From Streptomyces tirandamycinicus (GTDB taxonomy: Bacteria; Actinomycetota; Actinomycetes; Streptomycetales; Streptomycetaceae): a stretch of 64,000 nt of DNA. The stretch covers positions 6,430,531 to 6,494,530 of the forward strand of contig NZ_CP029188.1 of assembly GCF_003097515.1 (NCBI RefSeq), in the 5' to 3' direction. Shown here piece after piece: positions 42,431 to 49,294 of this stretch. Both the position numbers and the translations under genes were made by a program. How positions within the stretch are numbered: position 1 is the first letter of the stretch; the number at the start of each line of letters is the position of its first letter. The notes beneath the pieces were generated by a model. That model saw nothing but the letters and a program-made list of their open reading frames with translations. It made no database searches and was not told where the DNA came from.

Positions 42431-43567
42431 GTGGCTCGACAGCTCGCTCATGGGATGGGGTCGTTCTTCAAGGAGTGCGGTTGTTCCAGGCCGACCCGCT
42501 GCCCGCACCCGTACACGATTCGGTTCCGGGACGCTCTCGGCAAGCAACGTGAAGAAGCCGGCTACGACACGCAGGACGATGCGATCGAGCGTCTCACGCA
42601 GATTTACGCGGAGAAGAAGACAACGGCACCATCCGTCGCCGAGGTTCGCCGCGAACTCGGTCAGCAGACGATCGTGGAATACGCGAAGCAATGGCGTCCT
42701 CGTCAGCGCAAGATGACGGAGTACTCGACGGGATGTCACGTGGACAGCTCCATCAACGTGCACATCATTCCGCGTCTCGGGTCGCGGAAACTGAACTCGG
42801 TTACGCCCATTGTGGTCGAGCGCTTCCTGGACGAGTTGGAGACGGACGGGGTGGGGCGCGGAAACCAGATGAACATCTTCCGCGTCCTCAAGGCGATCCT
42901 CCGGGACGCGTATGGCAAGGGTGCCATGGCGGACGACCCTGTGAGGGGCGTCCAGGAACCGGAATACGGCCGCGAAAAGGTGGTCATCCCATCCCTCGCC
43001 TACGTGAAGAAGGCACTGGCAGCAGCTGACGAACATCTCGCGCTTGAGATCGTCATGATGGTGGGCTGCGGCTTGCGGAACGGGGAAGCCCGGGCAGTGA
43101 ACGTCAACAACGTTGTGGCGGATGACGTCTACCGGGTGCATGAGCAGATCCATTCCAACACGCACAGGCTGGCGAAGCTGAAGCATCGCAGGGCGGGGGA
43201 GTTCCGGGAGGTTCCTCTGCCGCGCTCGGTGCGGGAGGCGATGGAGCGGTACGAGGAGAAGCGTGGCACCACGAAGGAGGGCTATCTGCTGCGCGGTCCG
43301 AGCGGCTACTACACCGAGCCGATGGAACGCCGCCGCGTGCAGAAGCTCTTCAAGGATCTGCCTGCAAAGGACGGTGTCGGCATGTACGGCTTCCGGCACT
43401 ACTTCGCCTCGAACGCGCTCGGGAACGGGATACCGATCACCGACGTGGCGGAATGGATGGGCCACAAGTCGATCGAGGAGACGTACCGCACCTACCGGCA
43501 TCTGATGCCGGGGAGCATCACCAAGGCCGCCCGCATCCTGGACGCCGGCCTGTGGGACGCGGCCTGA
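42431..43567 (+). CDS. Tyrosine recombinase (phage/ICE-type integrase)
   Basis: 378 aa. The GTG at 42431 has GGAAGG 7 bp upstream; an ATG at 42455 is an alternative. An Arg/Cys-rich N-terminus (FFKECGCSRPTRCPHPYTIR) is typical of actinobacterial element integrases. A SAM-like core-binding domain (QQTIVEYAKQWRPRQRKMTE) follows. The catalytic domain has GCGLRNGEARA (Arg I), GMYGFRHYFASNAL (the HxxR box with Tyr in the His position, a common actinobacterial variant) and MGHKSIEETYRTYRHL with the nucleophilic Tyr. It would integrate and excise the element that probably carries the upstream defence operon. No excisionase gene was found beside it. Confidence 0.9.
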   Translation: MARQLAHGMGSFFKECGCSRPTRCPHPYTIRFRDALGKQREEAGYDTQDDAIERLTQIYAEKKTTAPSVAEVRRELGQQTIVEYAKQWRPRQRKMTEYSTGCHVDSSINVHIIPRLGSRKLNSVTPIVVERFLDELETDGVGRGNQMNIFRVLKAILRDAYGKGAMADDPVRGVQEPEYGREKVVIPSLAYVKKALAAADEHLALEIVMMVGCGLRNGEARAVNVNNVVADDVYRVHEQIHSNTHRLAKLKHRRAGEFREVPLPRSVREAMERYEEKRGTTKEGYLLRGPSGYYTEPMERRRVQKLFKDLPAKDGVGMYGFRHYFASNALGNGIPITDVAEWMGHKSIEETYRTYRHLMPGSITKAARILDAGLWDAA

Positions 43568-44027
43568 GGCCGCAGCAAAGCCTGTCGGGGCTGCCCTCCG
43601 GTTTGGGCTGCAGCGGCACCACATGGCACAGGTTGTAGAGACCCTTCAGGGGCGTCTATGCCGGTCCAACGCGGGCATGGAATTGCAGGGCAGAGCCACT
43701 TGGTCCGGGAACGTCTGCCCAGTTGGTGATGGCTGTGTGATACGCGGGTGATACGGAGAGGCTCCCCTCGAGGTCCGTCCTGGCGGGATCTCTGCGCGGA
43801 TCAGTGAGACGGCGAAGCCGCACCGGAGCACTCCGGTGCGGCTTCGCCGTGTGATCGAACGCGCTGGCGCGCACGACGCGGTCGGTGACTCGTGCGGTCC
43901 GTGTGACTGTGGCTCTTTCGTGTGCCTGATTTGCGAACACATCCGCTCATCCGTCCGTACGAGGGGAGCGCGCCCCTTCCAGCGCGACCGGATCGTGTGA
44001 GCGCAGGAGCGGGAATGGCCGGATCGA
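43568..44027. other. Gene-free region between integrase and IS element
   Basis: No gene is seen. It contains a paired repeat GTGATACG at 43737 and 43748 (11 bp apart) and the strong hairpin listed separately. The stretch may include the right part of the attachment region. Confidence 0.4.
43809..43850. terminator. Very strong hairpin downstream of the integrase
   Basis: A perfect 19-bp inverted repeat (ACGGCGAAGCCGCACCGGA at 43809-43827 and its complement at 43832-43850) with a 4-nt loop. It probably ends integrase transcription. There is no U-tract. Confidence 0.75.
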
Positions 44028-44947
44028 CTAGGTTCTGTCTCTTTGGTCAGCGTCGGGTCCAGATGAGGATGCCCGCGAGGTGGAGTGCGGCCTGGTAGGC
44101 GATCGCGAGCTTGTCGGTTCGTGTGGCCAGGCCGCGCCACTGCTTGAGACGGTTGATGCACCGCTCGACGCTGTTCCGCTGCTTGTATGCCTCGTTGCCG
44201 AAGCCGGGCGGACGGCCACCGAGTCGGCCTCGCCGCAGGCGGTGGCCGACTTGGTCGGACGGTTGCGGGATGACCGCACGGATGCCCCGGCGCCGCAGGT
44301 GGGCGCGGATGGCACGGGAAGAATACGCGCGGTCGGCGAGAACGGCCAGGGGCCGGGTCCGGGGCCTGCCCGGGCCGGTGCGGGGCACGCGGATGCGGGA
44401 CATCACCGTCTCGAAGGCGGGCGCGTCACCTGCCTGGCCTGCGGTGACGGTGAAGGCGAGGGGCCGTCCGCGGCCGTCCGCGGCCAGGTGGACCTTGGTG
44501 CTCAGCCCGCTGCGGGAGCGTCCGAGCGCGTGATCGGCGGGCTCGCCGCAGTGAGCCGCCCCCTTTTGAGTGCTCCGGCGGCGTGCTGGTGGGCCCGGAC
44601 GACCGTGGAGTCCACCGACACCGTCCAGTCGATGTCGTCGTCGGCGTCCGCCGCCGCCAGGACGGCGGCGAGGATCATCTCCCAGGTGCCGTCGACGGCC
44701 CATCTGATCAGCCGCTTGTGAGCGGTCTGAAATGAGCCGAGCTCGTCGGGCAGGTCCCGCCAGGGCGAGTTGGTGCGGTACTTCCACGCGATGGCCTCGA
44801 GTGTGCGGCGGTGGTCGTCCCACCGCCGTCCGCGGACCGGATCGGCCGGCATCAGCGGCTCGATCCGGTCCCACATCGCATCACTGATCACTAATCGGAC
44901 AGACACATCCGATCAACTGACCAACCCATCAAAGAGACGCGCGCTAG
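44028..44947 (-). mobile_element. IS5-family insertion sequence (IS427-like) with frameshifted transposase
   Basis: The element is about 0.9 kb, bounded by CTAG on both sides (44028-44031 and 44944-44947). That suggests a short target duplication of the YTAR type. The ends share GTCTCTTTG as an inverted repeat (left 44038 onward; right, complement near 44930-44938). One transposase spans two frames. It abuts a truncated PaiB-like gene, whose 5' part is not found on the other side, so a deletion accompanied or followed insertion. Confidence 0.8.
44047..44906 (-). CDS. IS5-family DDE transposase, two frames joined by programmed frameshift
   Basis: Frame A starts at 44906 (MSVRLVISDAMWDRIEPLMP) and carries the first catalytic Asp in VDSTVVRAHQHAAGA. 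It runs to 44502 out of frame. Frame B supplies GRSRSGLSTKVHLAADGRGR, LADRAYSSRAIRAHLRRRG (second Asp) and the YKQRNSVERCINRLKQWRG helix with the catalytic Glu, ending at 44047. The switch lies at a run of AAAAGGGGG on the coding strand (44559-44567), the usual slippery site in IS427-type elements. The joined product is about 286 aa, normal for the group, so the IS may be active. Confidence 0.82.
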
Positions 44948-45479
44948 CCCTACGGCAAGCTGCGCGGGCATCTCTCGCGGGGCAACCCGATCTGTGAGGC
45001 GCTGGCCTGCACGTCGAGGTGGTGGTGGCGTTCCTGGGCCCCAGCGCCTACATCTCGCCCGACCACTACGCCTCCCAGCCGCACTTCCCGACCTGGGCGT
45101 ACGCGGCCGTGCACGTCACGGGTCGGCCGCGGCTGCTGGACGAGGTGCGCACCATGCGCCAGCTGGACGACCTGATCGAGGACCAGGAGAGCCGGCTCGC
45201 ACCGAAGCAGCCCTGGTCGCTGCCGCGCCGGGCGAGCGCGCTGTTCGACGAGTACCTGCGGCTCATCCAGGGTTCGAGATCCCGATCGGGCACATCGACG
45301 GCGTGTACAAGCTTGGCCAGAACAAGTCCCCGGCCGACATGGCCTCCCAGGCACGGGCCTTCCGGGAGCGCGGCACGGACAGCATGAACCGGCTGGCCGA
45401 CTACATCGAGCGGCACAACAACCTGCCCAGGCAGGAGCCCGGCCATGGCCCGGATCACCCGGCGGACGCGGCCGGCTGA
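44948..45479 (+). pseudogene. PaiB/FMN-binding negative regulator family, truncated and frameshifted
   Basis: Coding text begins right at the IS end with KLRGHLSRGNP. It continues as VVAFLGPSAYISPDHYASQP then HFPTWAYAAVHVTGRPRLLD, the PaiB signature (GPxAYISP...PTWNYxxVH). A frame change near 45270 leads to FEIPIGHIDGVYKLGQNKSP, also PaiB-like. The N-terminal third is missing and the frame is broken, so the gene is dead. PaiB-like flavin reductase-fold proteins are general regulators or FMN binders. This scar lies where other tirandamycin-type clusters carry additional genes. Confidence 0.7.
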
Positions 45480-45505
45480 TCCGGCGTACGTCGTCATCGG
45501 CGGTT

Positions 45506-46150
45506 TCACTTCTGGGCGGCTGCCCCCGCCAGGCCCTGGCGCAGCAGGGCGTAGGCGTGGTCGGCGTCGGCCACCGCCTCGGGGTAGACCTCGTCAGCGG
45601 ACCGGCCGGCGACGATGCGCTGCCAGTTCACCGACGCCAGGATGCGCTCGGTGGCGATGACCTGGCCGGCCAGCAGGGCGGCCGTGATCTCGCGGTCGGA
45701 GTCCAGCGCGTCGACCAGGGCCTGGGCGAGCGCCTCCTCGGCCTGGGCCAGGTACTGGCTGACGCGTGCCACCAGGCTCGGCGTGGAGTACACGAGGTGG
45801 TGGAAGGCGAGGACGTCCTCGTCGTCGTTGAGCCCCGTGATGGGGTCCCGGGCCGCCAGCCCGTTCAGGAAGTGCTGGTGCAGGGCGTCGATCGCGGACA
45901 CCCCGGGCGGCCGCTCCGCGACGACGGTGCTGCTCACCGTCTGGTGGTCGGCGAAGCGGTGGACGACCAGGTCTTCCTTGGTGGGGAAGTACTTGAACAG
46001 CGTGGGTTTGGAGACCTCGGCGACGGCCGCGATGTCGACGACCGAGACCTGGTCGAACCCGTGCTCAAGGAAGAGCGTGATCGCCGTGTCGGAGATCGTC
46101 TCTCGCGTTCGCTGTTTCTTGCGCTCCCGCAAGCCCATCGGCGCATTCAC
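45506..46150 (-). CDS. TetR-family regulator of the adjacent exporter
   Basis: 214 aa, GTG start at 46150 (ATG at 46138 also possible). The N-terminal HTH is classical TetR: ISDTAITLFLEHGFDQVSVV followed by DIAAVAEVSKPTLFKYFPTK. The C-terminal ligand domain is of the TetR_C type seen in drug-efflux repressors. The gene is divergent from the MFS exporter with 149 bp between starts, so it most likely represses the exporter and responds to the cluster product or an intermediate. Confidence 0.9.
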   Translation of the reverse strand: MNAPMGLRERKKQRTRETISDTAITLFLEHGFDQVSVVDIAAVAEVSKPTLFKYFPTKEDLVVHRFADHQTVSSTVVAERPPGVSAIDALHQHFLNGLAARDPITGLNDDEDVLAFHHLVYSTPSLVARVSQYLAQAEEALAQALVDALDSDREITAALLAGQVIATERILASVNWQRIVAGRSADEVYPEAVADADHAYALLRQGLAGAAAQK

Positions 46151-46299
46151 CAGGCCATCCTAGCACATCCCCTTACCCGGGCAATCAGGTGACCTAGTCT
46201 GTGAATTGACTTGGTTAAGAAATCTGCTCTAGTGTCCGCCAGCGGAAGACGGACGGGCCGGACTGAGCGCCGCCCGCGGTGAGGGAAGGACATCAGGAC
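46151..46299. promoter_or_regulatory. TetR / MFS divergent promoter region
   Basis: TTGACT (46206-46211) and TAGTGT (46230-46235), 18 bp apart, make a good rightward housekeeping-type promoter for the exporter. This stretch is AT-richer than its surroundings. The TetR operator is expected to overlap it. Confidence 0.55.
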
Positions 46300-47793
46300 A
46301 TGGCACAGGCAACAGCGGCCTCCACCGAGAGGTCGGTGCGCTACCGGTGGTGGGGGCTGGGGGTGATCGCCCTGGCTCAGCTGATGGTCATGCTGGACAT
46401 GACCATCGTGAACATCGCCCTCCCGTGGGCCCAGCAGGACACCGGGATGTCGGACGCGAGCCGGCAGTGGGTGGTCACCGCCTACACCCTCGCCTTCGGT
46501 GCCCTGCTGCTGCTCGGCGGACGGGTCGGCGATCTCGTGGGCCGCAGGCGCGCCTTCGTGGCCGGCGCCGTCGGCTTCGCCGTCGCCTCGGTGGCCGGCG
46601 GCGCCGCGCCGAACGCCGAGGTGCTCGTCGGCGCCCGCGCGGCGCAGGGCGTGTTCGCCGCGCTGCTCGTGCCCTCGACCCTGGCCATGCTCGCCACCAC
46701 GTTCACCGAACCGCGCGAACGCGCCAAGGCGTTCGGTGTCTTCAGCTCGGTCGCCAGCGCCGGCGGCGCCATCGGCCTGCTGGGCGGCGGCGTGATCACC
46801 GAGTACCTCGACTGGCGCTGGTGCTTCTACGTCAACGTGCCGATCGGCGCGGCCGTGGTGGCCGGGGCCTTGCTGCTGCCGGCGATGCCCGCCAACCGCC
46901 AGCGCGTGGACGTCCCCGGCGCGGTGCTCTCCGCGTGCGGCATGCTCGCCCTCGTCTACGCCTTCGACCAGGCGGCGACCCACAGCTGGACCTCGCCCCG
47001 CGTCCTCGGCTGCCTCGCGGCCGCCGTGGTCCTGCTCGCCGCGTTCGGCCTCACCCAGGCCAGGGGGCCGGCTCCGCTGCTCCCGCTGCGGCTGGTCGCC
47101 GACCGCAACCGGGCGGGAGCGAGCCTGACCATCGCCCTGGCCATGGTCAGCCTGTTCGGCCTGTTCCTGATCCTCACCTACCAGTTGCAGGTGGTGATGG
47201 ACTTCTCGCCGCTGCGCACGGGCCTGGCGATCCTGCCGGCGACCGTGGCGACGGTGCTCACCTCCACCCAGATCGCCGCCCGGCTGGTGCCCCGCGTCCC
47301 GCTGCGCCTGCTGGTCGTGCCGGGCCTGCTCATCGCCATGCTGGGCCTGCTCAACCTCGGCCGGCTCACCCCCGACAGCTCCTACGCCTCGACGCTGATG
47401 CCCACCCAGATCCTGCTCGGCATCGGTGTCGGACTGGTGATCTCGCCGTGCATCAGCGCCGCCACCTACCGCGTGCCGCCGCAGGAGGTGGGCGTGGTGT
47501 CGGCCTTCGTCTCCACCTCTCAGCAGCTGGGCGGCTCCATCGGCACGGCCCTGCTCAACGCCATCGCCACCAGCGTGACCGCCGACCGGATCGCGGGCGG
47601 CGGCCGCGCTGAACGGGCCGTGATCGAGGCGACCGTCCACGGCTACGCCGTCGCGAGCCTGTGGGCCGCGGGCATCACCGCCCTCGCCGCCGTACTCGCC
47701 GGCCTGCTGATCACCATCGACCTGCGCAAGCCCGCCCAGGCTCCCCCGGAGCAGGCGCGGGCCACGGAAGGCGACCTGGCGCCCAGCAACTGA
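46300..47793 (+). CDS. MFS drug exporter, DHA2 (14-TM) family
   Basis: 497 aa from the ATG at 46300 with GAGGGAAGGA upstream. TM1 contains the family motif LDMTIVNIALP. GGRVGDLVGRRRAFVAG is motif A, and GGAIGLLGGGVITEYLDWRW is motif C followed by the WRW(C)F(Y)VNVPIG signature of EmrB/QacA-type proton antiporters. Fourteen hydrophobic segments can be counted. Located between the TetR gene and the P450, it is the likely exporter of the tetramate antibiotic, giving export and part of the self-protection. Confidence 0.92.
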   Translation: MAQATAASTERSVRYRWWGLGVIALAQLMVMLDMTIVNIALPWAQQDTGMSDASRQWVVTAYTLAFGALLLLGGRVGDLVGRRRAFVAGAVGFAVASVAGGAAPNAEVLVGARAAQGVFAALLVPSTLAMLATTFTEPRERAKAFGVFSSVASAGGAIGLLGGGVITEYLDWRWCFYVNVPIGAAVVAGALLLPAMPANRQRVDVPGAVLSACGMLALVYAFDQAATHSWTSPRVLGCLAAAVVLLAAFGLTQARGPAPLLPLRLVADRNRAGASLTIALAMVSLFGLFLILTYQLQVVMDFSPLRTGLAILPATVATVLTSTQIAARLVPRVPLRLLVVPGLLIAMLGLLNLGRLTPDSSYASTLMPTQILLGIGVGLVISPCISAATYRVPPQEVGVVSAFVSTSQQLGGSIGTALLNAIATSVTADRIAGGGRAERAVIEATVHGYAVASLWAAGITALAAVLAGLLITIDLRKPAQAPPEQARATEGDLAPSN

Positions 47794-47807
47794 CCGCGCC
47801 CCCACCG

Positions 47808-47899
47808 GACCAGCAGCCGCCGGGCGACCTCCCCCGGCCTGGTGGCTGCGCCCGACCAGCAGTCGCCGGGTGACCTCCCCCGGCCCGGAGGCTGCTCCG
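47808..47899. repeat. Two-copy 46-bp tandem repeat after the exporter gene
   Basis: Two imperfect copies (47808-47853 and 47854-47899), both beginning GACCAGCAG and containing CCTCCCCCGGCC, follow the exporter stop. No coding function is apparent. Confidence 0.7.
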
Positions 47900-47940
47900 G
47901 CCGCCCGCCGGAACCCACTGAACGGACCCGGCGGGCGGCC
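47899..47940 (+). terminator. Hairpin terminator downstream of the MFS gene
   Basis: GGCCGCCCGCCGG (47899-47911) and its complement (47928-47940) form a 13-bp stem. It closes the exporter transcript before the P450 gene, which therefore likely has its own promoter in 47941-48058. Confidence 0.65.
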
Positions 47941-48058
47941 CCTATCAGGCCCCTACACCCCCTCATCTCGCCGCAGATCAGGCCCGGCCACCAGAGGCGT
48001 ACATAGGCTCAGCGCCACCCGCGAACGGCCCGGAGCCCTCACTTTCGAGGATGTGCCC

Positions 48059-49294
48059 ATGCTTCAGGATTCAGTCCCTCTGGAACTCGACGACGCGTTC
48101 ATGCAGGACCCGCACTCCGTGTACGCACGGCTCAACGCCGAAGGCTCGGCGCACCGGGTGATGATGCCTCCCGGGGTCCCCGTGTGCGGCGGACTACCGG
48201 TCTGGCTGATCACCGGCTACGAGGAGGTGCGGTCGGCGCTGGCGGACCCCCGGCTGAGCACCGACCTCAACCGGACGGATCGGCTGTTCGCGCAGAACGA
48301 GCCGGACCGCAACAAGCGTGGCGCCTTCTCCTCCGCCCTCGCCACCCACATGCTGCACTCCGACCCGCCGGACCACACCCGGCTGCGCAAGCTGGTGAAC
48401 AAGGCGTTCACCAGCCGCGCCATCGAAAAGCTCCGGCCGGAGATCGAGCAGATCACCGGCGAACTGCTCGCCGCCCTGCCGGACGAGGACCCGGTGGACC
48501 TGCTGGACGCGTTCGCGTTCCCGCTGCCGATCCGGGTGATCTGCCTGCTGCTGGGCGTGCCGCTGGAGGAGCAGGAGAACTTCAAGTCCTGGTCCAAGGC
48601 GCTCGTCTCCGGCGACTCGCCTGCGGCGACCGCCGCCGCGTCGACCGCGATGATCGAGTACCTCGGCGACCTCATCGAGCGCAAGCGCCGTACGCCCACC
48701 GACGATGTGCTCGCCGCGCTGGTCTCGGCCCGTGACGTCGACGACCGGCTCACCGAGACCGAACTGGTTTCGATGGCCTTCCTGCTGTTCATCGGGGGCC
48801 ACGAGACCACCGTCAACACCCTCGGCAACGGCACGCTGCACCTGATGCGGAACCTGGACCAGTGGGAGGCGCTGCGCCAGGACCGCTCCCTCCTGCCCGG
48901 CGCGGTCGAGGAGTTCCTGCGGTTGGAGAGCCCGCTGAAACACGCCACCTTCCGCTGCGCCACCGAGGACCTGCGTATCGGTGACACCGCGATCCCGGCT
49001 GGCGACTTCGTACTGCTGGCACTGGCCTCCGCCAACCGGGACCCCGAGCGCTTCGGGGATCCGCACACACTGGACGTCCGCAGGCCCACCGGCGGCCATG
49101 TCGCCTTCGGGCACGGCATCCACTACTGCCTCGGGGCGCCGCTGGCCAGGATGGAGGCGCAGGTGGCGTTCGGCGTGCTGCTCGACACCTTCCCCGCCAT
49201 GCGGCTCGCGGTCGATCCCGAGGACATGCGGTGGCGCACCAGCACCCTCATCCGCGGGCTGCACTCACTGCCGGTGCGGCTGAACCGCCCATAG
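48059..49294 (+). CDS. tamI: Cytochrome P450, tirandamycin-type tailoring oxidase
   Basis: 411 aa from the ATG at 48059 with GAGG upstream. The I-helix oxygen-binding motif is FIGGHETTVN, the K-helix is EEFLR (ExxR), and the heme loop is FGHGIHYCLG with Cys at about 357. It is a normal-length bacterial class I P450. In the tirandamycin pathway one P450, TamI, carries out several successive oxidations of the bicyclic ketal, together with a flavin oxidase. By synteny this is its counterpart; identity of function is inferred. Its 3' end overlaps the convergent LAL regulator gene by 47 bp. Confidence 0.85.
   Translation: MLQDSVPLELDDAFMQDPHSVYARLNAEGSAHRVMMPPGVPVCGGLPVWLITGYEEVRSALADPRLSTDLNRTDRLFAQNEPDRNKRGAFSSALATHMLHSDPPDHTRLRKLVNKAFTSRAIEKLRPEIEQITGELLAALPDEDPVDLLDAFAFPLPIRVICLLLGVPLEEQENFKSWSKALVSGDSPAATAAASTAMIEYLGDLIERKRRTPTDDVLAALVSARDVDDRLTETELVSMAFLLFIGGHETTVNTLGNGTLHLMRNLDQWEALRQDRSLLPGAVEEFLRLESPLKHATFRCATEDLRIGDTAIPAGDFVLLALASANRDPERFGDPHTLDVRRPTGGHVAFGHGIHYCLGAPLARMEAQVAFGVLLDTFPAMRLAVDPEDMRWRTSTLIRGLHSLPVRLNRP

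Noticed and set aside
41595..44027. tRNA gene as integration site beside the integrase
   Set aside because: No T-loop-like GTTCGAATC sequence or cloverleaf was found on either strand by eye.
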